A DNA stretch of 19,521 nt from Baffinella frigidus (GCA_026770585.1 MU646327.1:307149-326669), one strand, 5' to 3'; counted from the stretch's first letter, positions 1-7,535 are shown. Notes: a model not told the origin generated them from the letters alone. Made by a program: numbers and translations.

Positions 1-20
1 CACTCTCTAGCAGCGCCTTC

Positions 21-150
21 CACTTAGCAACCACCGGCGCTTTTCCCTCCCGGATGGTTCGGACACGTTACTGGCGGAAGGATTTGAACTGTGTACGGGA
101 ATCGTTGAGATGGACCGATCCCGAAAGGCGCCGGTGGCTGCTGATAAGTG
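21..150. repeat. Inverted-repeat element, about 130 bp (MITE-like)
   Basis: The ends are complementary: CACTTAGCAACCACCGGCGC at 21-40 pairs imperfectly with the reverse complement of about 124-150 (core CCGGTGGCTG). The right-hand sequence GGTGGCTGCTNNTAAGTG recurs near 790-806, so this terminus is repeated in the genome. No coding capacity. The class is inferred from structure only. Confidence 0.5.
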
Positions 151-496
151 TGGGGGGGGTCGGGGGCTGAATAAACGGATAAACACGACCGCGATGAGCC
201 ATAGGGCGAGGTGACACGAGACGTGAGGGCCCTAGCAGCCCGCGAATGCCCCTAAGAGACCTTCACCGGGAAACTGTGAAACTGTGAGACTCTCTCCAGC
301 AGCCATGTCCCTCATCTGTTGTACACACGTTACACCAAAAAACTTGTAAAATTCCGCAAACCGCTATGGAAATCTGGATATTGAAAACCCTGTACCGAAA
401 CTGGCTGCAAAAAAAGGCGTGGACGCAGAAGTGGGGCCTTTTCTAACCGATTAGCAGGCCCCGTTGACTTCGGGAATCAACCCAAACTTGATTCTC
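151..496. other. Unassigned stretch
   Basis: I see no convincing exon, RNA gene or repeat between the first inverted-repeat element and the tandem units that begin near 497. Open frames here are short and have no recognisable motif. Confidence 0.4.
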
Positions 497-600
497 GCCC
501 AGGAAACACGCCAGCCAGCAAATATCTCCCAGAAATCCGGGGGGTTGGTTCCCGCCCAGGAAACACACCAATCAGCAAATCTCCCGCGGAAATCCGGGGG
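497..600. repeat. Two tandem units of about 55 bp
   Basis: Units near 497-552 and 553-600 both read CGCCCAGGAAACAC, then a short spacer, CAGCAAAT, CTCCC and GAAATCCGGGGGG. The same GCCCAGGAAACACGCC...CAGCAAAT module occurs at about 19133-19160 inside another element, so it belongs to a dispersed family. The short peptides encoded across it on both strands are unlikely to be genes. Confidence 0.6.
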
Positions 601-602
601 GA

Positions 603-781
603 CCACACGAGGCTACCCAGGCGAACAGAATAAAACGGACTTGAAAAGTTTTGTGGGCAAATGATCACGTTTCCGCCCGCTGAGCGGTCGGACCTGTGTA
701 AAGTCGCTGCGTTTCATCTGAAAATTGCTACACACGTTTACAATCGACATTTATTCTGTTCGCATAGGTAGCCTCGTGTGG
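603..781. mobile_element. TIR element, family D, copy 1 (about 179 bp)
   Basis: Left end CCACACGAGGCTACCCAGGC is matched at the right by the complement ending in TAGCCTCGTGTGG. Arms of about 31 bp include GCGAACAGAATAAA and TTTATTCTGTTCGC. A second copy of nearly identical length (181 bp) lies at 19081-19261 with the same ends. The interiors differ, as expected for non-autonomous elements moved by an enzyme encoded elsewhere. No transposase is present. Confidence 0.8.
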
Positions 782-890
782 GAAAGGGCAACGGTGGCTG
801 CTAAGTGGGGACCTTGCGCGGAGGTGTCTCCTCCTTGCAGTAGAGTGAGAGCTTGGCAGCCGCCGTGGTCTTACCTGCCGCGGGGCAGCC

Positions 891-1388
891 AGCGCTTGTC
901 ACGGAAGGGATGCATGGTGGCCATGCGTTTATTGCGGATCGAAACCAACCGTTGATTGCGGATCGAAACCAACCGTCCATTGCGGATCGAAACCAACCGT
1001 CCATTGCGGATCGAAACCAACCGCATATTGCGGATCGAAACCAACGGCTTACCTGCCGCGTGTCAGCGCGGCAGGTTACCTGCCGCGTGTCAGCGCGCGC
1101 GTGTTGTGAGACGCATGGTGCGAGGACGTCCAGCCCGTATGCCGCGCGCCATCACCCATCAGCTGAGGCATCACCCATCTGACATCCTAGCCCCTACACC
1201 TTACAGGTGCGCTTGTCACGGAAGGGGATGTATGGTGGCCATGGGCCGTTGGGTCGGCTGTACTCACGATACGCTCCTATAAGGGCGTCACGTCTCACAA
1301 CGTCATGCCGCGCGTCACGCATCTGAAATCCTAGCCCCTACACCCTACACGCGCGCTTGTCACAAAAAGGAGTGTATGGTGACCACGT
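891..1388. repeat. Diverged repeated segments (three copies of a core)
   Basis: A core reading GCGCTTGTCACGGAAGG followed by TGTATGGTGGCCATG occurs at about 891-924, 1209-1243 and, more diverged, 1353-1387. The last two copies lie in larger repeats (about 1167-1243 and 1313-1388) that also share ATCCTAGCCCCTACACC. CTGCCGCGTGTCAGCGCG is repeated at about 1052-1070, 1080-1098 and 1397-1412. Old local duplications; no coding evidence. Confidence 0.6.
931..1047. repeat. 24-bp minisatellite, about 4.9 units
   Basis: Units ATTGCGGATCGAAACCAACC plus four variable bases start at 931, 955, 979, 1003 and 1027 (last one partial). Because 24 is a multiple of three, all frames stay open and give artificial repeats such as IADRNQPS. 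I treat it as non-coding because there is no codon or homology signal on either side. Confidence 0.9.
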
Positions 1389-1409
1389 TGGTGTCGCCGC
1401 GTGTCAGCG

Positions 1410-1830
1410 CGCGCTTATTATGAGGACGTGCCGTCTGTATAGGAGCTTGCCCCGACTGCAGTCGACCTAACGGCCCGAGGCGGGCTCGTCCTGGACTAGG
1501 TCCTCACACTTGCTAGCGCCCGGCAGCACCCGGCAGCGAGACAGCTTCGTAGCAACTAACCAACACAGATGTGTAAACCTTGCACGAGAGTCTCCAACGT
1601 GCTACCCGCGTTCGCAACTTCATCGGGAAAAAGCCTCGAAAGCTTCGACGACTGATCAAACTCACGGGCCCGCTGGTCAAATTTTGACCATGAAATATGA
1701 GAGGGGGGCGCACCCGTGCCCTGGAGACCGCACATGAGGATGGTGGTGACGCCCATTTCCTTGCGCGCGAGCGGCGCGTTCGTCGACCCCAGGATACGCG
1801 TCAGCTCCTCCTGTTTTCGGTCGGCGAGTT
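1410..1830. other. Unassigned stretch
   Basis: I see no supported gene. Open frames of 66-75 codons on both strands lack motifs. There is no recognisable repeat until the telomere-like tract begins at 1831. Confidence 0.4.
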
Positions 1831-1978
1831 CAGGGTTTAGGGTTTAGGGTTTAGGGTTTAGGGTTTAGGGTTTGGGGTCTGGGGTCTGGGGTTAGGTTTA
1901 GGGTTTAGGGTTTAGGGGTTGGGGTTTAGGGTGTAGGGTTTAGGGTTTAGGGTGTAGGGTTTAAACCCTACACCCTAA
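1831..1978. repeat. Interstitial telomere-like tract with head-to-head junction
   Basis: From 1831 the plus strand is mostly TTTAGGG heptamers with variants (TTTGGGG, TCTGGGG, TGTAGGG). At 1947-1978 there is a perfect 32-bp palindrome: the TTAGGGTGTAGGGTTT arm is followed directly by its complement. The TTTAGGG orientation meeting CCCTAAA is the configuration left by joining two chromosome ends, but the right side is only about two units long. The tract is internal and not a functional telomere. Confidence 0.85.
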
Positions 1979-2350
1979 GCTCGTCACCAGCCGTGAGTAC
2001 TATCGTGTACTTGGTAACAACAAATGCGCTGACCGTTTGTTCTGGATGTTTTCTGGATGTGTGGTATAAAGACCTCATAGGATTGGGAGAGTCCCACGAC
2101 TGTGAACTGACGCGGACAGGTGATACACCGGGACAGTGTCTAATCCGGTCAATAATACTTAGAACCAAGAAACCCTCTGATTAATCAACGGGCGAGCGGC
2201 TTTCTCAACTCGGGGAGTTTCCCGCCAAGCTGCACTTGCTTCTTGCTCCTGCACTTGCTACGGTCGCGAGATCTCGGGTTTCGGGTAGCAAGGTCAAAGA
2301 GACGGGCTGCTGCTTCCCAAACACCGTGTACAACGCTGGTCCGCCACCTC
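1979..2350. other. Unassigned stretch
   Basis: No gene or repeat recognised. Small open frames on both strands show no family motif. Confidence 0.35.
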
Positions 2351-2353
2351 CGG

Positions 2354-2524
2354 CCCTGGACCCTGCACCCTAAATCCTGCACCCCGCACCCTGCACCCTG
2401 CACCCTACACCATGCACCCTGCACCCTGCACCCTGCATCCTGCACCCTGCACCCTGCACCCTGCACCCTGCACCCTGCACCCTGCACCCTGCACCCTACA
2501 ACCCTACACCCTACACCCTAAACC
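2354..2524. repeat. CCCTGCA heptamer array
   Basis: An array of 7-bp units, mostly CCCTGCA, with CCCTAAA, CCCTACA and CATCCTG variants at the edges. It has the telomere heptamer period and phase but a different dominant unit, which suggests local amplification of a variant telomeric unit. Long peptides across it (GCRVQGAGC on one strand, TLHPAPC on the other) are artefacts of the heptamer. Confidence 0.85.
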
Positions 2525-2605
2525 ATAAACCGTCAACAGCGTCCTGCACAGTGCGCTCCGGAGCTTCATCCGCGACTCCGCGAGGCAGCAGCCAGCTGGG
2601 AGTTC

Positions 2606-2760
2606 TAGCTCTGTCCCAGTTCAATTTGGTCTCGTAGATAGAGTGCCCCCCCCCCCGAAATTCCACAGGTGAATTTCATGGGGGGGGGGTCAAAATACAC
2701 CTGTGTAATTTCGGGGGGGGCACTCTATCGACGAGACGAAATTGAACTGAGACAGAGCTA
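2606..2760. mobile_element. TIR element, family E, copy 1 (155 bp)
   Basis: The arms are about 60 bp and near-perfect inverted copies. The left starts TAGCTCTGTCCCAGTTCAAT and the right ends with the complement GACAGAGCTA. The poly-C and poly-G stretches pair with each other. The outer TA on both sides could be a TA target-site duplication, as in Tc1/mariner-type MITEs; that classification is inference. A second element with the TAGCTCTG end is at 18162-18280. Confidence 0.8.
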
Positions 2761-2803
2761 GGAGGTACCCGCGCCACCGACCAACCCATCACCCGGCGCC
2801 TCA

Positions 2804-2941
2804 CCACCCTGGGGGCAACCTGAGGGTATTTCGGACCTCCCAAAAGTCAACTCCCCTTGAAATGCACTGAGATCTCAGTGCATTTCAAGGGGAGTTGACT
2901 TTTTGGAGGTCCAAAATGCCCTCAGGTTGCCTCCAGGGTGG
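2804..2941. repeat. 138-bp palindrome without spacer
   Basis: The axis lies in GAGATCTC (2869-2876). Comparing the two 69-bp arms by eye I count four mismatches and no gap. It starts CCACCCTGGGGGCAACCTGA and ends CTCCAGGGTGG. It could be a fold-back element or a recently rearranged inverted duplication. Confidence 0.9.
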
Positions 2942-3188
2942 CACGCTCTTGGGATGCGGACAAGGCGCGTGCCGCTACATGAAATCTATACCGGTCAAAT
3001 CGCGTTTGAATCCGGGGTGTTACAGCGCGGAGGAGAGGCAGTGGGGACGACCTGTGGTTTTGCCTCACTCTTCTTGACCAACTGGTCGCAAGTTGACGAT
3101 GTGGGTGTGCGGTACACCCCCATCAACTTTGCAGCGAAAAAGAGCCCGGTCTCACCAAATTGGTGAGATCAAAAAGACAGAGGTGTCG
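2942..3188. other. Unassigned stretch left of the SRP54 exons
   Basis: An 87-codon plus-strand frame starting near 2903 inside the palindrome has no recognisable motif. On the minus strand, where the next SRP54 exon should lie, I find no sequence resembling the expected continuation (an SRP54 G domain). A short perfect inverted repeat TCTCACCAA/TTGGTGAGA lies at about 3150-3168. Confidence 0.35.
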
Positions 3189-3218
3189 CTAGACTTCCAT
3201 GATCTTGAGGCCGCTGCG
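3189..3218 (-). pseudogene. Partial duplicate of the end of SRP54 exon 4
   Basis: On the minus strand this reads GCTGCG, a short gap, then CTCAAGATCATGGAAGTCT. It resembles the end of SRP54 exon 4 and its 5' splice site (3326-3295), which reads GTCAAGATCATGGAGGTCT. It is followed in frame by TAG and not by SRP54 sequence, so it is not a usable exon. The match is short (about 25 of 30 positions), so chance similarity is possible. Confidence 0.45.
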
Positions 3219-3299
3219 TGGTAGATACAGGGGGTAGTGACCGAGTGAGGGAGAGCCAGAAGGTGAGTGCCGCTAGAGGAGATACACTGAGAGGCAGAC

Positions 3300-4223
3300 C
3301 TCCATGATCTTGACGAACTGCTGCGAGGCCGTGACGCCCTCCGTCACCTCCGTCCCGACCGCCTTTTCGCGGATCTGCTTGATCAGATCCGTTGCCACCT
3401 GTGTTTGGGGTTTAGGGTTTAGGGTTTGGGGGACACCCGCGCGCGGTGTCACCGATGCGCGATGCTCGCTCGGCCGCTCCCGGTTGCGCAGGTGCCGCGC
3501 TCCGGCGGGGGCGGCGCCATGCGGGGCGGTGCGGGTCGCATCGGCGAGGCACACCTGGGAGATGGGACGATGCTTGGTGTGGGAGGGGGGCGCACCGCGA
3601 GGTTGACGTCTGCCTCGAGCAGCGAGCGGCGCACCTCCTTCAGCGCCGTTTCGATGTTCTGGTTGGTGATCTTCTTGGTCCCGGCCAGCCTGCGATTCAG
3701 TGCAATCCTGTCAGGCGGCTTCACGGAGAGGGGGTCGGCAGCCGAGGACGTGCACTCACAGCGGGCCTCACAAAAATCGACGGAGCTGGCATGGCAGCTA
3801 CCTACGAGCTCTGAGGACGGGTGGAGTATGGGAAGAGGGCTTCTCACTTGCTGAGGGCGTCGCCCATCCGGCCCGTCAGCTGGTCAAACATCATGTTGGT
3901 GGTTACGGCCGACTGCCGCGTCTGGCGCAGCCTCGGAGGCGGCGCAAGCGCCCTCGGGCACACCGCGGCCGATCCGCCGAACATGCCTGCGGGGTGCACG
4001 TAGTTTCAGCGCCTGCCGTACAGGACTGCCGAGCGCTGCACCGCGCCTGCGAGGCGGCTGGCATGCGTGGGGTGGCGACAGCGGAACGAAGGAGGAACTC
4101 ACCGTTGAAAGTGCCGGGCTGGACCCCCGACGGCACAAAGGCAGCGACGGCGTTGATGTGGAAAGACGCGCATTGCGACACAAGCGAGAGCACGCCCACG
4201 GCGAGCAGCGCAGTTCGGCGCAT
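3300..4223 (-). CDS. Plastid-targeted SRP54 (cpSRP54/Ffh-like), N-terminal 151 residues, 3' part not found
   Basis: cpSRP54 is the GTPase of the chloroplast signal recognition particle, which delivers membrane proteins to the thylakoid. Exons read right to left: 4223-4103, 3986-3848, 3689-3596, 3398-3300. All have GT donors and AG acceptors, and the frame is kept (phases 1, 2, 0). Residues 1-20 form a signal peptide (MRRTALLAVGVLSLVSQCAS). INAVAAFVPSG at 23-33 resembles the AxAF transit motif of secondary plastids, and residues 42-71 are R/A/P-rich. From residue 72, MFDQLTGRMGDALSKLAG begins the SRP54 N domain. It continues with ALKEVRRSLLEADVNLA (helical N-domain signature), then IKQIREKAVGTEV and SQQFVKIME. 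The G domain with its GTP motifs and the methionine-rich M domain should follow at lower coordinates. None is visible in the remaining 3.3 kb, so the next intron is long or the gene is broken. Family identity is strong; plastid location is inferred from the leader. Confidence 0.85.
3399..3595 (-). other. SRP54 intron 3 with telomere-like heptamers at its 3' end
   Basis: On the sense (minus) strand the last bases before the acceptor read CCAAACCCTAAACCCTAAAC, then CCCAAACACAG directly before exon 4. The telomere-like array occupies the place where a branch point and pyrimidine tract are expected. The donor is GTGCGC. Confidence 0.75.
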
Positions 4224-4338
4224 CCCCGGCCTCCTTGGATATCGGATTTTGTCGAGGTTCCCCGCAGCGCTTCTTGGGAGGGGGGGCGAGGAGCATCCCC
4301 GTGTTTCGGTCTGGAGAGCTGAAGAAATCGTCCTAACG
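4224..4338. promoter_or_regulatory. Putative bidirectional promoter between SRP54 and COA6
   Basis: Only 115 bp separate the SRP54 start codon (4223, minus) from the preferred COA6 start codon (4339, plus), so both promoters and both 5' leaders must lie within or overlap it. I see no TATA box. A run AGGGGGGGCGAGG occurs at about 4279-4291. The role is inferred from gene arrangement. Confidence 0.6.
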
Positions 4339-4993
4339 ATGGGCTGGTGGCCATGGGGAGGCCAGGCGAAGCAGCCGGACATGTCCGTGGGCAGCCGGAC
4401 CGTCTGCTACGACCACCGCGACGAGTACTTCGCCTGTCTTGGTGCGGCTTGCCCCCTGTTCCAGCTCCGCCCGTTGCTTGGCTGCGTGCAGGTGCGCCTC
4501 TCTCTGCCGCAGGCAACGGCGCTGCCGTCGAGTGACTGCGAGATGTGCGGCTTCGGTCCTGTGCATCAGCCCTATGAGGATATCGCGCCCCGCTGACCTC
4601 CATGCGCTTGGGTGCCTGCAGAGAAGAACGGCGAAGCAAGCACTGCCTGCTCCGCGTTGGGGAAGAAGGTACGAACCCCCCTCCCGCAGGGCGACTAGCT
4701 TGCCGCCTCATCTGACGGTGCGGTGGTGCGCTGGCAGTATAACGAGACGTGCCACCCGGCCTGGGTCAAGTACTTCAACATCCAGCGCAGCAAACTCACG
4801 GCTCAGGTTCCCCCCCTCGCCGGAGCCCCCTTCTGGCATCGCCGCCGCTGCGCTGGACAGTCTTCGTCAGCCTTGCTCTGCGGCTGGCTACGTTTCTCTG
4901 ACTCCCCGGAGGGTGGCGAACGAGCAGGGTCAGCCGTGGAGGTCGCCGAACATGGAAGGAGCGAAGGGAACCAAGATCCCGCTGCGTACATGA
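4339..4993 (+). CDS. COA6-like cytochrome c oxidase assembly factor (twin CX9C/CX10C), 94 aa
   Basis: COA6 proteins sit in the mitochondrial intermembrane space and help deliver copper to cytochrome c oxidase subunit II. Four exons join in frame: 4339-4441, 4622-4668, 4738-4806, 4928-4993 (TGA). The introns are 180, 69 and 121 nt with GT donors (GTGCGG, GTACGA, GTTCCC) and CAG acceptors. The key pattern is C23-x9-C33 (VCYDHRDEYFACL), then LEKNGEASTAC, then C44-x10-C55. This is followed by HPAWVKYFNIQRSKL, which matches the COA6 family signature QQWVKYFDKRRDYL. All four family cysteines appear only when the exons are joined, which supports the model. ATG 4381 (residue 15) is an alternative start, and CAG|CCG at 4934 an alternative last acceptor. 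The tail (QPWRSPNMEGAKG) is not a family feature I know. The gene is divergent from SRP54. Confidence 0.85.
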
Positions 4994-5132
4994 CCTGGCC
5001 GCTCGTGTTGGACGGTGGTGCGGGGGACTCACGAAGGAGCGTGGTCAGGGCGCTTTTTTCAGTAAAGGCCTGTTTAGCAAACCCGATTCCCCCTTGTTCC
5101 CGATCTAGTCCTTGGGCCTGACCTAGTAAGGC

Positions 5133-5252
5133 TACAGGGGTACCTCGCTCATAAGAAACCGACCCCCCCTAGGGCCCTACAGTAGGCCATGTCTAGGGCC
5201 CTATGGTGGCCCTAGGGGAGGGGCGGTTCCCCATGAGCAAGGTGCCCCTGTA
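5133..5252. mobile_element. TIR element, family A, copy 1 (120 bp)
   Basis: Ends are TACAGGGGTACCTCGCTCAT and the complement ...GGTGCCCCTGTA. The interior has the family hallmarks CTAGGGCCCTACAGTAGG and CTAGGGCCCTATGGTGG. TA flanks both ends, as expected for a Tc1/mariner-type non-autonomous element (inference). The right arm is diverged (CCCCATGAGCAAGG in place of TTCTTATGAGCGAGG). Confidence 0.85.
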
Positions 5253-5394
5253 CCTTGGGCCTGACCCTGCTGGGCGGCGGAGCAGCAGGGCAGCGGGGGA
5301 GCGGGGCGAGGTCGGTCCCAAGGACCGACAGCTCGTCAACGAGCCATGCTGTGTGCGTCTGCAATGTGTCAAATTATCTATTGTCCAAACACCG

Positions 5395-5511
5395 TATCCC
5401 TTCAGTGGCCAGGCGGTCAAATTTTACCCCCAAGAGGTCCTACGCAGGTCCTAGGACCCTACGGTAGGGCGTATGAGCCTACTGATTACTGATACTCGCC
5501 ACTTAAGGGAT
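5395..5511. mobile_element. TIR element, family B, copy 1 (about 117 bp)
   Basis: Left end TATCCCTTCAGTGGCCAGGC, right end GCCACTTAAGGGAT. The interior contains AGAGGTCCTACGCAGGTCCT and CCCTACGGTAGGGCGTATG. The family is better preserved at 7413-7535 and 14554-14658. Confidence 0.75.
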
Positions 5512-5661
5512 GCGCTGTGTGGGACCGAGTGTGCAGACATTACCAACACTGCAGGGCCCGCTCGCAAGTCTCATTCAGAGGCTTGGATGGGGCTGGCGAC
5601 CTGTGTGCTGGGGTATCTCGAAAATAAGAAAACATACCCCCCGCGGACCCTACGGTACATG

Positions 5662-5777
5662 TACAGGGGCCCCTTACCTCGCTCATAAGAAACTACCCCC
5701 CCCCCTAGGACCCCCATAGGGCCCTACTGTAGGGTCCTAGGGGGGGCGCGGTTTCTTATGAGCGAGGTACCCCTGTA
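5662..5777. mobile_element. TIR element, family A, copy 2 (116 bp)
   Basis: TACAGGGG is followed by a small insertion (CCCCT) before ACCTCGCTCATAAGAAACTA. The right arm GGTTTCTTATGAGCGAGGTA ends in CCCCTGTA. The middle is a palindromic CCTAGGACC...GGGTCCTAGG. Confidence 0.85.
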
Positions 5778-5819
5778 GAGCAATGCCTACGAGCACAGGT
5801 CCGTCCTGGGGGCGGTGTT

Positions 5820-5915
5820 TTTTTTTTCAGTCGAGGTACCTCTGTACAGGGATACCTCGCATATCCCTTAAGTGGCGAGGCCTTTGTGGTCGAATTCGAC
5901 CCCAAAGGAATAGGG
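5820..5915. repeat. Fragments of families A and B
   Basis: CGAGGTACCTCTGTACAGGG and GATACCTCGC at about 5833-5860 are abutting A termini. A family B terminus TATCCCTTAAGTGGCGAGG starts at 5862. CCTTTGTGGTCGAATTCGAC then begins a near-palindrome closed by CCCCAAAGG. Consistent with repeated insertion into the same spot. Confidence 0.6.
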
Positions 5916-5963
5916 GGGCAACATCCAGTACTGGACTCCCCCTACTGCAGGCTGGGGCGGATG

Positions 5964-6084
5964 TACAGGGGTACCTCGCTCATAAGAAACCGCCTCCTCC
6001 TAGGGCCCTACAGTAGGACTATGCCTAGGGCCCTACGGTGGTCCTAGGGGGGGGGCAGTTTCTTATGAGCGAGGTACCCCTGTA
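5964..6084. mobile_element. TIR element, family A, copy 3 (121 bp)
   Basis: This is the most canonical copy. It runs TACAGGGGTACCTCGCTCAT, AAGAAACCGCC, CCTAGGGCCCTACAGTAGG, then CCTAGGGCCCTACGGTGG, and ends GTTTCTTATGAGCGAGGTAC then CCCTGTA. TA flanks both ends. Confidence 0.9.
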
Positions 6085-6413
6085 CAGTTGATGTGAGTGT
6101 TCGAGGGTCCCAGAGGCACCCAGGGAAGTGTACAACGTTTGAGCGCGGTTCGAGTCCGAGAAGTACCATTGTTACATACAAAACACTACGTCAATTGCCC
6201 AAACATGGCTTTAGAGTATAGAAACCGATGCTCAACAGCCGTGTCGCGGGCGTACAGTTGATGTGGAGAGAAATAGGGAAAGGGAAGCGGCAACCACTCG
6301 AGTGCTCGAGGAAGCAGTAGGCACCATGTGGCAGCAGCGTGCACATTTTGACAGATATCCAGGTCCCGAAAGTTCCCTTGGAAGACAGGAACATGCACCA
6401 TTTGCCCATCTAG
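6085..6413. other. Unassigned stretch
   Basis: No exon is supported. GGTTCGAGTCC near 6140 equals a tRNA-type B-box but has no accompanying tRNA fold or A-box. CACTCGAGTGCTCGAG occurs near 6296-6311. Confidence 0.35.
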
Positions 6414-6556
6414 TTTTTAGGTCCTTCAGGTTCTTCGAGCTCCAAACATAGGCAGACACCGGAAATTATCCTGCAAGGAGGCCATGCTTCCTTTCGGATC
6501 ACATCAGGCCCCCCGGTGCAGAAGGATCGCGGCAGAAACCGGCTGAAGGGTATCCT
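6414..6556. repeat. Dispersed repeat, family C, full copy
   Basis: It begins TTTTTAGGTCCTTCAGGTTC and continues CTTCGAGCTCCAAACATAGG, CAGACACCGGAA, TGCTTCCTTTCGGATCACAT and GCAGAAACCGGCTGAAGG, ending GTATCCTC. The same order of blocks occurs at 16911-17048; shorter copies are at 9304-9360, 9913-10037 and 15646-15707. I see no TIRs, so a SINE-like or unclassified element is possible. It is not derived from a gene I recognise. Confidence 0.8.
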
Positions 6557-6716
6557 CATCAGGCGCTGAGTTAATCCAGAGGATCTTGCTCGCACGCACA
6601 CCAGGACCAGCAAGTCGGCTGAAGACCCATACGGTATCCCATTGTTAGGCTCATAGGAGCTCTAACCACAGATACCTCAGATGTCCAACCAAACAAATGT
6701 AGAATTGAACATTCAT

Positions 6717-6870
6717 CGGAAGCTTCCAGCCCTGGGGGGCTGTCTGGGACCTGAAGCGGATCAAATCCCCTCTTCGCTCACCTTTTTGAAAGTCTGAAAA
6801 GGGGGTGAGCGTAAAGGCGATTTGATCCGCTTCAGGTCCCAGGGAAGCCATCCAGGCCTGGCAGCTTCCG
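6717..6870. mobile_element. TIR element, about 154 bp (family F)
   Basis: Arms of about 50 bp: left CGGAAGCTTCCAGCCCTGG through GGGACCTGAAGCGGATCAAA, right TTTGATCCGCTTCAGGTCCC through CCTGGCAGCTTCCG. An inner inverted repeat (GCTCACC...GGTGAGC) continues the fold, so nearly the whole element can form one hairpin. Only one copy in the window. Confidence 0.8.
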
Positions 6871-7033
6871 TAACGACATTCTGCTACAATTTGCGCCTCT
6901 TACGGGATGGCAACACATCCCATGTACGTGTTGTAGTCGGAGAAGTTCAGCACGGTGTTGAGGCCGATGCCCGGCGGCTTTTCCACTCTTGCTCGAAGGT
7001 CGGTCAGTCATCGTAATCTTAATTTTGTACATG

Positions 7034-7153
7034 TACCAGAGGGTTGACAAAACTCAAGATTTGGTCAACTCTCTAGTATTAAATTAAAAAAAAGCAGGGG
7101 TCGAATCCGGTCCGTTTTCGCAAGTTGCGTTTTCTTACACGAGGTATCCCTGT
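7034..7153. mobile_element. Element family G, copy 1
   Basis: TACCAGAGGGTTGAC, a 19-bp loop, then GTCAACTCTC, then TATTAAATTAA. The far end, TTTTCTTACACGAGGTATCC followed by CTGT, resembles the family A terminus. The same order occurs at 8260-8371 and, inverted, at 15804-15912. Confidence 0.65.
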
Positions 7154-7156
7154 GAG

Positions 7157-7312
7157 CCCTGAACCCAGAACCCAGAACCCTAAACCCTGGACCCTGAATC
7201 CTAAACCCTAAACCCTAAACCCTAAACCCTGAACCCCAAACCCTAAACCCTAAACCCTAAACCCAAGACCCTAAAACCTGAACCTTAAACCCTAAACCCT
7301 AAACCGTAAGCA
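7157..7312. repeat. Telomere-like CCCTAAA tract
   Basis: CCCTAAA heptamers with CCCTGAA, CCCAGAA and CCTTAAA variants. The tract begins immediately after the end of family G copy 1. No exon follows it. Confidence 0.9.
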
Positions 7313-7412
7313 GCACCCTGACTCAAAGGTTTCCTACGAGCATAGTACCACTCCAGGGACCGTGCGTGTCCCCATTCGCGAACAGCCCCTTCGCGTACAG
7401 CGGTATCTGCGC

Positions 7413-7535
7413 TATGCCTTAAGTGGCCAGCCGGTCAAATTTGACCAGCCGGTCAAACTTGACCGGCAAGAGGTCCTAGGCAGGTCCTAGGGCCCTACGG
7501 TAGGGCGTATGATCCTACTGGCCACTTAAGGGATA
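7413..7535. mobile_element. TIR element, family B, copy 2 (123 bp)
   Basis: Left TATGCCTTAAGTGGCCAGCC, right GGCCACTTAAGGGATA. The interior includes GGTCAAATTTGACC, a GGTCAAACTTGACCGG repeat, AGAGGTCCTAGGCAGGTCCT and CCCTACGGTAGGGCGTATG. TA flanks both ends. Confidence 0.8.

Noticed and set aside
931-1047. CRISPR-like array of 24-bp repeats
   Set aside because: Units are directly adjacent with no unique spacers, and the genome is eukaryotic; it is a minisatellite.
2185-2521. Proteins rich in CRVQGAG or TLHPAPC repeats
   Set aside because: Both are six-frame products of the CCCTGCA heptamer array.
3700-4596. 298-codon plus-strand open frame
   Set aside because: It lies mostly antisense to SRP54 exons 1-2 and only its end overlaps COA6 exon 1. 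The spliced models explain the conserved residues; the long frame has none elsewhere.
3884-4711. 275-codon minus-strand open frame
   Set aside because: Arg/Ser/Pro-rich shadow frame over GC-rich exons of both genes, with no motif.
5133-6084. Small proteins containing GYLAHKK or RGTSLIRKR-like strings
   Set aside because: These are translations of the family A termini (CAGGGGTACCTCGCTCATAA) and recur wherever the element occurs.
6130-6170. tRNA gene or tRNA-derived SINE suggested by GGTTCGAGTCC
   Set aside because: The bases either side of the loop do not pair as a T-arm, and no D-arm, anticodon arm or A-box is found at the right distance.
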